A DNA stretch of 64,000 bases. Origin: Actinoalloteichus fjordicus. Its GTDB lineage: Bacteria; Actinomycetota; Actinomycetes; Mycobacteriales; Pseudonocardiaceae. Below are positions 45,282 to 53,202 of the stretch, one piece after another. Numbering within the stretch: the first letter of the stretch is position 1; every line of letters starts with the position of its first letter. Under the pieces are notes generated by a model, which was given only the letters and a program-made list of their open reading frames with translations, searched no databases and was not told the DNA's origin. The translations under genes were made by a program, and so were the position numbers. The stretch lies in the NCBI RefSeq assembly GCF_001941625.1, contig NZ_CP016076.1:5812001-5876000 (forward strand). Reading direction: 5' to 3'.

Positions 45282-46628
45282 ATGACCAGGATGGCAGCTT
45301 CCCGCCAACAGGGCAGGTCACGCCCTACGCCGACGGAAATCGGCACCAGCATTGAGCTATTCACTGGCGGTGGGGGACTCGCGCAGGCCATGCACAACGC
45401 CGGCTTCCGACACCTCCTCTGCAACGAGTCCGCGAAGCGCGCATGCGAGACCCTCCGGGAGAACGGAGCCATCGACTGGTCGACGGGGCTCAACCAAGAC
45501 CGATCGATCAACGACTCATGGCCGCTGATCGAAGGAGACATCCGCGAACTCGTCGACGGGGGACGGTTTGAGAAGAGCGTCTTCAAGAATTTGGAGGGGA
45601 AGGTGGACGTCGTAGCGGGAGGGCCACCGTGCCAACCCTTCAGCCTCGGCGGGGTCCACAAAGGCGACGAAGACGCTCGAAACATGTTCCCTGAGCTGTT
45701 TCGAGTTGTTCGCGAGACAAGACCGAAGGCGATTGTCTGCGAGAATGTCCGAGGACTACTTCGCCCAAGCTTCAATGACTATTTCAAGTACATCTTGAAT
45801 GAGCTTCGCGCCCCATTCGAAGAACGAGATGACTCAGAAGAATGGTCAGACCACAACGGCAGACTGCTTGACATACTAAAACACGATCCCAGCGACCCGT
45901 CGGAGCGCTATTCGGTCTACCCAATCACAGTCAACGCCGCAGACTACGGCGTCCCACAGGTTCGAAACCGAATCATTATCGTCGCATTTCGCAATGACCT
46001 GGCGGTCGACTGGAAGACGCCTATATCGACCCATTCAGAAGCGAGCTTGTGGGAAGATCAGGACCCGGAATCTGGAGGATATTGGGACAGGCACGGTACT
46101 TCGCCAAGCACCCATCATCTGGAGAGGTTCCGCCGGCCGAGCAGTCTGGACTTGGAGGAAGCAAGGACCCGGCTGCCATGGCGAACTCTTCGTGACGCAT
46201 TGAGCTACGCACCGGAAGACCTGGCGGGGACACTGGAGGGTATTCAGCCACACCCGCTGCCGGAGATTGCCCCCGGAGAAAGCCACCCGCACTTCTTCCA
46301 CCACATCGGCTGGCCCGGGGCACGGATATATAAGGGCCACACGCCAAATCTTCTAGACCGTCCCGCGAAGACCGTGAAAGCAGGAGTGCATGGCGTTCCC
46401 GGTGGGGAGAATGTGCTACTCAAGGACGATGGAACCCACCGGTACATGACCGTCCGCGAAGTGGCTCGGGCAATGACCTTTCCGGATCAATGGCTTCTAT
46501 CTGGGCCTCGAACTGAACAAATGCGACAGTTGGGCAATGCCGTTCCTGTACGACTTGGGGAGGTATTCGCCCGTGCTGTGGCCGAAGCGCTGTACCCCAT
46601 GACTGCGATGCGCGCGGCCGTCTCGTGA
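45282..46628 (+). CDS. DNA (cytosine-5) methyltransferase
   Basis: A 448-residue C5-MTase. Motifs in order: I (SIELFTGGGGLAQA, SAM binding), IV (GGPPCQPFS, catalytic Cys117), VI (CENVRGL), VIII (QVRNRIIIVA), the target-recognition region (~250-380), IX (RPAKTVKAGVHG) and X (MRQLGNAVP). It should methylate the sequence cut by the neighbouring GIY-YIG enzyme. Only ~147 bp separates the two divergent starts. Lower GC and more A/T-ending codons than the flanking genes suggest recent acquisition. Overlaps the next gene by 4 bp. Confidence 0.95.
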   Translation: MTRMAASRQQGRSRPTPTEIGTSIELFTGGGGLAQAMHNAGFRHLLCNESAKRACETLRENGAIDWSTGLNQDRSINDSWPLIEGDIRELVDGGRFEKSVFKNLEGKVDVVAGGPPCQPFSLGGVHKGDEDARNMFPELFRVVRETRPKAIVCENVRGLLRPSFNDYFKYILNELRAPFEERDDSEEWSDHNGRLLDILKHDPSDPSERYSVYPITVNAADYGVPQVRNRIIIVAFRNDLAVDWKTPISTHSEASLWEDQDPESGGYWDRHGTSPSTHHLERFRRPSSLDLEEARTRLPWRTLRDALSYAPEDLAGTLEGIQPHPLPEIAPGESHPHFFHHIGWPGARIYKGHTPNLLDRPAKTVKAGVHGVPGGENVLLKDDGTHRYMTVREVARAMTFPDQWLLSGPRTEQMRQLGNAVPVRLGEVFARAVAEALYPMTAMRAAVS

Positions 46629-46990
46629 GCGGTGACTCGGGCTGGCGCGGCGCCCCGCAGTCAGAGGACGCCTGGCGACCGGCTCCCGACCAGTCCCCGG
46701 TCGAACGGGCATTGGAACAGGATCTCGCCGCACGTGGCAGGCACGTGCGGGTGATCAAGCTGCCTGATGGGCGGACGACACGTGGGTCAATCGAACTGAA
46801 ACAGAGTGGGAGACGTGTCTATGCCTACCTACGCTTTTACACCGAAGGACGAACTCACTGTCGATACGTCGGCCGAGTCGATGGTGAGACTCGGCAGGAG
46901 AACCTCGCAGCAGCCTGGCACATCGTGATGAGAAAAAGTCTGCTCGTCTGGAATGGCTTCACTGGCAACGAATCCCGCGCCGAGACGTGA
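46625..46990 (+). CDS. Small unknown protein of the R-M island
   Basis: A 121-residue protein, not recognised. The N-terminal ~45 residues are polar (PDQSPVERALEQDLAARGRHVRVIKL); the middle is a compact beta-rich unit (TRGSIELKQSGRRVYAYLRFYTEGRTHCRYVGRV); the end is helical (ENLAAAWHIVMRKSLLV). The YAYLRF...RYVGRV unit resembles small DNA-interacting beta folds. GTG 46625 is within the methyltransferase stop (GTGA), so the two are coupled, and its last 32 bp overlap the convergent vsr gene. Confidence 0.65.
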   Translation: MSGDSGWRGAPQSEDAWRPAPDQSPVERALEQDLAARGRHVRVIKLPDGRTTRGSIELKQSGRRVYAYLRFYTEGRTHCRYVGRVDGETRQENLAAAWHIVMRKSLLVWNGFTGNESRAET

Positions 46991-47408
46991 CTGCCGCCTC
47001 AACCCGATCGGCGGCGGCAATTGGGTTCTCGTGCTCCCATATTCGGATCACCAGCCATCCCGCCTCCGTCAGCAATACGTCCGTCTCCCGATCTCGGCGC
47101 TGATTCGCAGCGATCTTGTCCGACCAGAACTGAGAGTTCCGTCGCGAGGGCCGGTGATGATCAGGGCACCCATGCCAGAAACAACCGTCCACCATCACCG
47201 AGAGCCGAGCAGGCCCGAAGACGATGTCCGCCCGCCGGCGGAGTGCTGGCACCGGCCTGCGGTCGACCCTATAACGCAGCCCTCGTCGATGCAGCTCGGT
47301 GCGTAACCGTAGTTCTGGAGTCGTGTCGCGGCTGCGTACCTGCTTCATACGAGCACTCACGACCGGGTCGACGTCCGCCATCCCCTTAGTCGTAACGTCG
47401 GCTCTCAT
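46959..47408 (-). CDS. vsr: Very short patch repair endonuclease
   Basis: A 149-residue Vsr nuclease, which nicks T:G mismatches formed when 5-methylcytosine deaminates. Motifs: MKQVRSRDTTPELRLRTELHRRGLRYRVD, the catalytic RADIVFGPARLSVMVDGCFWHGCPDHH (Asp and the zinc-binding Cys/His cluster) and WLVIRIWEHE. It accompanies a cytosine methyltransferase, as is usual. ATG 47408 lies 7 nt after TAGGCT (leaderless) and gives the normal length; ATG 47384 is an alternative. Confidence 0.92.
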   Translation of the reverse strand: MRADVTTKGMADVDPVVSARMKQVRSRDTTPELRLRTELHRRGLRYRVDRRPVPALRRRADIVFGPARLSVMVDGCFWHGCPDHHRPSRRNSQFWSDKIAANQRRDRETDVLLTEAGWLVIRIWEHENPIAAADRVEAAVTSRRGIRCQ

Positions 47409-47415
47409 ACGACCG

Positions 47416-47421
47416 AGCCTA
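47416..47421 (-). promoter_or_regulatory. -10 element of vsr (leaderless)
   Basis: TAGGCT, 7 nt before ATG 47408. Confidence 0.5.
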
Positions 47422-47588
47422 GTTGTGGCGGCCGACGGTCCTCGTACAGCCTCCAGTGTGAACGGGCTCAACCGACGACCGCGTTCTGCAGGCCGATTGC
47501 GAGCCAATGGGCCCCCGATCCCACCGTCTCGGCGCGTCTCGGCGGGCGGGGGTGAGCCCACGTCGCCGGACGCGCCAAGTGGGGTGGA

Positions 47589-48614
47589 TCAGCCGAAGAA
47601 GACCTCGGCCTCGGCGTACCGCGAGGCCGGGACGGTCTTGAGTTCGGCGGTGGCCTCGGCCAGCTTGACCCGGACGATGTCGGTGCCGCGCAGGGCGACC
47701 ATCACGCCGAAGTCGGAGTCGTGCACCGCGTCGATGGCGTGCAGGCCGAAGCGGGTGGCCAGCACCCGGTCGTAGGCCGTCGGGGTGCCGCCGCGCTGGA
47801 CGTGGCCGAGGACGACCGCCCGCGACTCCTTGCCGGTCCTGGTGGCGATCTCCTCCGCCAGCCAGTTGCCGACGCCGCCGAGGCGGACGTGGCCGAACGC
47901 GTCCTTCTCGCCGTGGCTGAGCACGGCCTCGCCGCCCTTGGGCACCGCGCCCTCGGCGACGACGATGATCGGGGCGTACTCCCGCTCGAAGCGCCGCTCG
48001 ACCCAGCCGACGACCTGGTCGATGTCGAACTCGCGCTCCGGGGTCAGGATCACGTTCGCGCCACCGGCCAGGCCGGAGTGCAGCGCGATCCAGCCCGCGT
48101 GACGGCCCATGACCTCCACGACCAGCGCGCGGTGGTGGGACTCCGCCGTGGTCCGCAGTCGGTCGATGGCCTCGGTGGCGATGTGGACCGCCGTGTCGAA
48201 GCCGAAGGTGTAGTCGGTGGCGTTGAGGTCGTTGTCGATCGTCTTCGGGACGCCGACGACGCCGATGCCGTCGTCGGTCAGCCGCTTCGCCACGCCGAGG
48301 GTGTCCTCGCCGCCGATCGCGACCAGCGCGTCGACACCCTGGTCGGCCAACGTCGCGCGGATGGCGTCGACACCGCCCTCGACCTTGTACGGGTTGGTCC
48401 TGGAGGAGCCCAGGATGGTCCCGCCCCTGGTGAGGATGTCCTCCACCTGGTCGAGCCCGAGCGGCTTGGTCAGTCCCTCGATCGGGCCTCTCCAACCGTT
48501 GCGGAACCCGACGAATTCGTGCCCGTAGACCTCGACGCCCTTGCGGACCACCGCACGGATGACCGCGTTCAGACCCGGACAGTCGCCGCCGCCGGTGAGC
48601 ACACCGATGCGCAT
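47589..48614 (-). CDS. pfkA: 6-phosphofructokinase (ATP or PPi donor unclear)
   Basis: A 341-residue PfkA-type enzyme phosphorylating fructose-6-phosphate. Motifs: MRIGVLTGGGDCPGLNAVIR (donor binding), VAIGGEDTLGVA, VPKTIDNDL with catalytic TIDND, EVMGRHAGWIAL, AEGAVPKGGE and the substrate loop VVLGHVQRGGTPTAYDR. The donor-site residues (Asp of GGED and Lys of PKTIDND) match pyrophosphate-dependent enzymes rather than the Gly/Gly of E. coli, but some actinobacterial ATP enzymes share them. M. tuberculosis has pfkA elsewhere, so this gene is outside the conserved order. GAGAAG-type Shine-Dalgarno before ATG 48614. Confidence 0.92.
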   Translation of the reverse strand: MRIGVLTGGGDCPGLNAVIRAVVRKGVEVYGHEFVGFRNGWRGPIEGLTKPLGLDQVEDILTRGGTILGSSRTNPYKVEGGVDAIRATLADQGVDALVAIGGEDTLGVAKRLTDDGIGVVGVPKTIDNDLNATDYTFGFDTAVHIATEAIDRLRTTAESHHRALVVEVMGRHAGWIALHSGLAGGANVILTPEREFDIDQVVGWVERRFEREYAPIIVVAEGAVPKGGEAVLSHGEKDAFGHVRLGGVGNWLAEEIATRTGKESRAVVLGHVQRGGTPTAYDRVLATRFGLHAIDAVHDSDFGVMVALRGTDIVRVKLAEATAELKTVPASRYAEAEVFFG

Positions 48615-48843
48615 CTTCTCGTCTCGCCTCCTGTGTCAGCCTCGCCGGTCGGACCGACCGGCCTCGCCGTGCCCGACCGTTCTCCGACCTACCGGCAGCG
48701 CCACGCCCGAGCGTCCGCAGTGAAGAACAGGGGCGCCGTGAGCCTGCCACGAACTGGATCGGTGCAGCAATGGGGGTGGACCATCCGACCCCGCATCGAC
48801 ATGATCGACGCCTGCGGCCAGGCCGGATTCGTCGGCCGTCGAT

Positions 48844-49368
48844 CTAGTGGGACGGCGATGCCGAAGAGCCCGCCGCGGCGTTGCGCTCCTCCCAGTGTCG
48901 CTGGATGACGCGCCAGCGGGCCAGATTGTGGCGGGCGTCGGCCAGCGCGTCGTGCGCGTCCAACGGGGCGGGCGGCAGGGTGGGTCTACCGACGTCCTCC
49001 CAGCGCTGTCGCAGTTCGCGGGTGAACCGGGGCACGGGGCGCGGCAGCGCGGGCATGGCACCCCAGAGCTGGGCGAGTGCGACGTGGTCGTAGGCGGCGA
49101 ACCACGCCCACAACTCGATGTCCTCCCCCGGCTCGCGCAGGTACTCCAGCAGGTTCCGGCGGATCGCATCGCGGCTCTGCCAGGCCCGGTCCGCAGGCGG
49201 GGGAAGCTTGGGCAGTACGTTGCGCCGCACCCACTGGCCTGCCCTGTCCGGGTCGAACTCGGTGGACACCGCATAGAACTCGCGGCCCTGCTCGTCGACT
49301 GCCCCGATCGAGACCAGCTCGATCGTCGTGCCGTCCTCGATGAACTCGCAGTCGTAGAAGTAACGCAC
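48844..49368 (-). CDS. Rv2179c-like 3'-5' exoribonuclease
   Basis: A 174-residue DEDD-fold exoribonuclease like M. tuberculosis Rv2179c. The N-terminal MRYFYDCEFIEDGTTIELVSIGAV carries the first D and E; ELWAWFAAYDHVALAQLWG holds the next Asp; LDAHDALADARHNLARW carries the C-terminal His/Asp pair. It trims RNA 3' overhangs. GTG 49368 lies 6 nt after TAGGGT (leaderless). In M. tuberculosis it is next to aroG; here it marks the right border of the inserted island. Confidence 0.9.
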   Translation of the reverse strand: MRYFYDCEFIEDGTTIELVSIGAVDEQGREFYAVSTEFDPDRAGQWVRRNVLPKLPPPADRAWQSRDAIRRNLLEYLREPGEDIELWAWFAAYDHVALAQLWGAMPALPRPVPRFTRELRQRWEDVGRPTLPPAPLDAHDALADARHNLARWRVIQRHWEERNAAAGSSASPSH

Positions 49369-49374
49369 CGAACC

Positions 49375-49380
49375 ACCCTA
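49375..49380 (-). promoter_or_regulatory. -10 element of Rv2179c-like gene
   Basis: TAGGGT, 6 nt before GTG 49368. Confidence 0.5.
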
Positions 49381-49814
49381 AGGGTCGGCGTCGTCCGGGC
49401 GAGGCGCGCGCCTGCCGTGCCGCCGTGATTCGCGCGGAGAAGAGCAAGATCGCGCCCGGCGGTGGACGAGGTCCACGAACGGCTCCTCGGGCCGTGCAGA
49501 CGGTGTGGGCCCGGAGTGAGGCCTCGTCCCCATCCCGTCCCGCATGCCGAAGGGCCTCGCCGTCCGAGTGGATGCGGGAGGCCCCTTCCGTGGCCAGCGC
49601 GGGCCGGTCAGCGCGGAAGTGCGGCGTCCCGCCCGGTGGTGCCCGCCCGCAGCCGATCGACCCCGCCGAGGCGCGGCGTCACGCGCGGCATCGGATCACG
49701 GCCACCTCGCACGGGGCAGGCGACCGGTGGGTTGCGGGATGGCTCCGGGCGGCACTCCGCCAGGGACGCGGTTCGCGTTCGGGGCGGTCGGGTCGCCGAG
49801 ACCTGGGCTGCCGG
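49381..49814. other. Gene-free stretch
   Basis: ~430 bp between the exoribonuclease and the acyltransferase. No gene, repeat or clear hairpin seen. The long plus-strand frame here is Arg/Gly-rich. Confidence 0.4.
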
Positions 49815-50558
49815 TCAGCCCGCCTTGGACTCCGGAAGCCGATCGCCCGTCTGCCGGGTCTTCGTCGCGGCGTCGACCTCGCCGGAGAGCTCGGCCTTGG
49901 CCTTGGTGGCGTAGACGTCGACGTACTCCTGGCCGGACAGCTCCATCAGGGCGTACATGATCTCGTCGGTGATCGATCGCTCGACGAACCGGTCACCGGC
50001 CAGACCCTCGTAGCGGGAGAAGTCCAGCGGCTTCCCGACGACGATCCTGATCGGGTAGGGCCGCCACATCTTGGAGCCGATCGGGTTGGCCTTGTCCGTG
50101 CCGAAGACCACCACGGGGATCACCGGGACCTCCGACTCCAGCGCCATGCGCGCCACACCCGTCTTGCCCTTGTACAGCCTGCCGTCCGGGGAGCGGGTGC
50201 CCTCGGGGTAGATGCCGAGCAGCCTGCCCTCCTTGAGCAGTCGCACGGCCGTGTTCATCGTCGCCTGCGCCGCCGAGCCGCCGGAGCGATCGATGGGCAC
50301 CTGCCCGATCGAGGTGAAGAACAGCTTCTTCAGCCGTCCCTTGATCCCCTTGCCGGTGAAGTACTCCCGCTTGGCGAGGAAGGTCACCCGCCGAGGGATC
50401 TTCAACGGCATGAAGAAGGAATCGGCCACCGCCACGTGGTTACCCGCGAGGATCGCCCCGCCTTGCTGCGGAATGTTTTCGGCACCCTCGATCCGAGGCC
50501 GAAAGAACAACCGCATTAGGGGTCCCAAGAAGATGTGCTTCATCAACCAGTAGACCAC
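49815..50558 (-). CDS. 1-acylglycerol-3-phosphate acyltransferase (PlsC, Rv2182c-like)
   Basis: A 247-residue lysophosphatidate-type acyltransferase. The catalytic HX4D is in GNHVAVADSFF, the glycerol-phosphate motif is IYPEGTRS, and YKGKTGVARMAL and VIPVVVFGTDKA follow in normal order. The N-terminus is a short amphipathic/hydrophobic segment, so it is membrane-associated. It acylates lysophosphatidic acid or a related acceptor in phospholipid or mannolipid synthesis. TTAGGGAGG upstream of GTG 50558 supplies a Shine-Dalgarno; ATG 50543 is an alternative. Confidence 0.9.
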   Translation of the reverse strand: MVYWLMKHIFLGPLMRLFFRPRIEGAENIPQQGGAILAGNHVAVADSFFMPLKIPRRVTFLAKREYFTGKGIKGRLKKLFFTSIGQVPIDRSGGSAAQATMNTAVRLLKEGRLLGIYPEGTRSPDGRLYKGKTGVARMALESEVPVIPVVVFGTDKANPIGSKMWRPYPIRIVVGKPLDFSRYEGLAGDRFVERSITDEIMYALMELSGQEYVDVYATKAKAELSGEVDAATKTRQTGDRLPESKAG

Positions 50559-50781
50559 TGACCGCGCGCCTCCCTAACGACCACCGCTCGGCGGACCAGC
50601 CTGCGGGCATCGCCGACCAAGAGTACGGACCACACCACCGGTCGCACAACGTGAGCGTCTGTGATAGCGGCGAGACTCGACCGTCCGTCAGGCGGGCTTT
50701 CCTCCCGCAGGTCCGGTGAGCGTGGCACGATGGCGCTGCCGCTTCTCTGCGGTGTCGATCACGGATGCGAGGGAGGCGACG

Positions 50782-51552
50782 GTGCCCGTGATGGCCGGTG
50801 CCGAGCCGTTCAGTCACGACGCCTCCGGTGAGATCGGTGTCCTGCTCTGCCATGGCTTCACAGGGTCGCCGCAGAGCATGCGGCCCTGGGCGCGACATCT
50901 CGCCGAGGCCGGGTTCAGCGTGCGATCGCCGCTGCTCCCGGGCCATGGAACACACTGGCGTGAGCTGAACCGAACTCGCTGGCAGGACTGGTACGACTGT
51001 GATGCCGATGCGTTCGACGAGCTGCGCTCCCGCTGCGACTCGGTCTTCGTCTTCGGCCAGTCGATGGGCGGGACGCTCGCGTTGCGACTCGCCCAGCAAC
51101 GCGGCGCCCAGGTCGCCGGGGTGATGTTGGTCAACCCGTCGGTGATGTCCTTGCGCAAGGGGATCGCCGCGCTGCCGGTGCTGTCCAGGGTGTGGCCTTC
51201 GCTACCCGGCATCGCCGGGGGCATCGCCAAGCCGGATGTGGCGGAGATCGCCTACGACCGCCTCCCGCTCCGGGCGATGGCGAGTCTGGCGCAGCTGTGG
51301 CGGCTGGTCCGAGCCGACCTGCCGGTGGTCACTGCGCCCATGGTGCTGTGCACCTCGCCAGCCGACCCGGTCGTGGAGCCGGTGAACTCGCAGATCATCG
51401 CCGACGGCGTTCGCAGCGCGGACCTCGTGCAGATGCCGCTGCCCGACAGCTCCCACGTCGCGACGCTCGATCATGACGCCCCGCAGATCTTCGCGCGCAG
51501 TGTCGAGTTCGTGAGACGAGTGGCCGACGAACGAGCCGGGAGCCGGTCATGA
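50782..51552 (+). CDS. Alpha/beta hydrolase (carboxylesterase/monoacylglycerol lipase type)
   Basis: A 256-residue alpha/beta hydrolase. The oxyanion/HG motif is LLCHGFTGSPQSM, the lid begins PLLPGHGTHWRELNRTRWQDWYD, nucleophile Ser is in FVFGQSMGGTLAL, the acid Asp is in TSPADPVVEP and the base His is in PDSSHVATLDHD. This matches Est30/thermophilic carboxylesterase-type enzymes. GGGAGG ends 5 nt before GTG 50782; upstream in-frame starts (50716) lack a Shine-Dalgarno. Coupled to the next gene by a 4-bp overlap. Confidence 0.87.
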   Translation: MPVMAGAEPFSHDASGEIGVLLCHGFTGSPQSMRPWARHLAEAGFSVRSPLLPGHGTHWRELNRTRWQDWYDCDADAFDELRSRCDSVFVFGQSMGGTLALRLAQQRGAQVAGVMLVNPSVMSLRKGIAALPVLSRVWPSLPGIAGGIAKPDVAEIAYDRLPLRAMASLAQLWRLVRADLPVVTAPMVLCTSPADPVVEPVNSQIIADGVRSADLVQMPLPDSSHVATLDHDAPQIFARSVEFVRRVADERAGSRS

Positions 51553-52043
51553 CACGCGGCATGGGCAGCGCAGACGGGCCCGAGGACATCGACGCCGCGT
51601 TCGCCGAGATCGTGGCGGGCCTGAAGCGCGAGTCGGATGCGGTGCCGAGCTGGCCGCAGGACGAGCAGGCCGATGCGGAGCGCGGCGGCCAGCGCGCTCG
51701 CCGAGCCGAGCGCGAGGAGCGTCCCGCCCGCGAGAAGCACGTCGAGCCGGAACCCGCGCCCGAGCCCACCCCGCCGCCGGTCGAGCCGGTCCCGGACGAG
51801 GGCCACTTCGAGCCGCCGGAGCCGCCGCCGCTGCCTCGGCTGCGACGAAGCACCATCGGTGCGCTGGTGATGTTCGCGGTGGGTCTGATCCTGCTCGTCG
51901 TCCCCGGCGTGATCGGCCTCACCAGACAGGTCGGCCTGCCCCTCGGCCTGCTGATCATCAGCGGCGGAGTGGGCTGGCTGGTGTATCGCATGCGGCAGGG
52001 GCCGCCGCCGGACTCCGGTTGGCACGACGGGGCACAGATCTAG
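51549..52043 (+). CDS. Membrane protein with charged N-terminal tail
   Basis: A 164-residue protein. Residues 1-100 are acidic/basic and Pro-Glu-rich (HVEPEPAPEPTPPPVEPVP) and probably disordered and cytoplasmic. Two membrane helices follow (TIGALVMFAVGLILLVVPGVIG and VGLPLGLLIISGGVGWLVYRM) with a short loop, and a short polar tail ends it. No enzymatic motif. Its coupling to the hydrolase suggests a shared role. Conserved layout in actinobacteria near plsC, function unknown. Confidence 0.75.
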   Translation: MTRGMGSADGPEDIDAAFAEIVAGLKRESDAVPSWPQDEQADAERGGQRARRAEREERPAREKHVEPEPAPEPTPPPVEPVPDEGHFEPPEPPPLPRLRRSTIGALVMFAVGLILLVVPGVIGLTRQVGLPLGLLIISGGVGWLVYRMRQGPPPDSGWHDGAQI

Positions 52044-52251
52044 TCGGCGGGACGGACCAGGGGTCCCCGCCGGGAGTGCCGCCGAAAGGGCTTCAGATCG
52101 GACTCTCCGCGCCGAGCGTCCCGAGGCAGGGGATCTCAACGCGGACGGCTTCGACGCGGGCCGACCCGAGCGACAGGCGCCGCAGTGGAGCCCCAGCCGC
52201 CGAGAGCCCGGCCTCGTGGGCATCGGCCGTCGGTGTCTTTCGAGGCCGCCG

Positions 52252-53202
52252 CTAGCCCGTCTGCTCGACGTGGTCCCTGGCCAGCTCGGCGGCGCCGACG
52301 ATGCCCGCGAGATCACCCAGTTCCCCGAGCTGAATCCGCGCGGCAGGGCGGAATCCCGCGCCGGTCATCGCCTCGGCGTGCCGGGCCCTGGCCCGGTCGA
52401 GGAACAGTTCGGCCGAGGCCGACACCCCGCCGCCCAACACGATGACCTCCGGGTCGTAGACGTCGGAGACCAGCGCCAGGCCGCTGCCCAGCCAGTGGGC
52501 GAACTCGGCCATCGCCGCCAGCGCGATCTCGTCGCCGTCCCGCGCCGCCTCGGCCACCCGCTGCCCGGTGAGCCGGGCGGGATCGTCGGCGATCTCGGTC
52601 AGGGTCGAGACGACGTCGGCCCGTTCAGCCAGCAGTTCGCGGGCCCTGGTCGCCAACGCCGTGCCGCTCGTGTAGCGCTCCCAGCAGCCCGACTTCCCGC
52701 ACGGACAGGGCCGCCCTTCCGGCACGACGATGAGATGGCCGAGTTCCGGCGCGACGCCGAACGATCCGCGAAACAGCTGCCCGTCGATCAACAGGGCGGC
52801 GCCGATGCCCGTGCCGATCGCCACGAGCACCGCGACGCCCACCCCGCGCGCCGCGCCGAAGCGATGCTCGCCCAGCGCCGCCGCATTGACATCGTGTTCC
52901 AACACGACCGGCAGGCCGGTCCGTCGCGAGATCCGCTCGGCGACCGGCGCCCGCCGCCAGGCGAGGTGGGGTGCGAACCGCACCGAGGCACGATCGTCGC
53001 TGACGAAACCCGCGACGGCGAGTCCGACCGAGGCCACCTCGTGATCACGCATCAGCCGGTGGACGGTGTCCACCACGGCGTCGTCGAGCCGCTTCTCCTC
53101 GGCAGGCGTCCCGGTGCGCTCGATGCGCAGCACCGTGCCGTGCTCGTCGACCACTCCGGCTCGGACGCTCGTGCCGCCGACGTCCATGCCGATCGTCAGC
53201 AA
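52252..53202 (-). CDS. glk: ROK-family glucokinase
   Basis: A 316-residue ROK sugar kinase. The N-terminal phosphate loop is GMDVGGTSVRAGVVD, the sugar-binding/catalytic block is VLEHDVNAAALGEH (catalytic Asp) and ELGHLIVVPEGRPCPCGKSGCWERYTSG with the His and the CxCGxxGCxE zinc site; VIVLGGGVS closes the ATP site. It phosphorylates glucose or a related hexose. A glucokinase gene next to plsC is also the arrangement in Corynebacterium, which supports the call. The start overlaps the preceding gene's end by 7 bp. Confidence 0.88.
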   Translation of the reverse strand: MLTIGMDVGGTSVRAGVVDEHGTVLRIERTGTPAEEKRLDDAVVDTVHRLMRDHEVASVGLAVAGFVSDDRASVRFAPHLAWRRAPVAERISRRTGLPVVLEHDVNAAALGEHRFGAARGVGVAVLVAIGTGIGAALLIDGQLFRGSFGVAPELGHLIVVPEGRPCPCGKSGCWERYTSGTALATRARELLAERADVVSTLTEIADDPARLTGQRVAEAARDGDEIALAAMAEFAHWLGSGLALVSDVYDPEVIVLGGGVSASAELFLDRARARHAEAMTGAGFRPAARIQLGELGDLAGIVGAAELARDHVEQTG

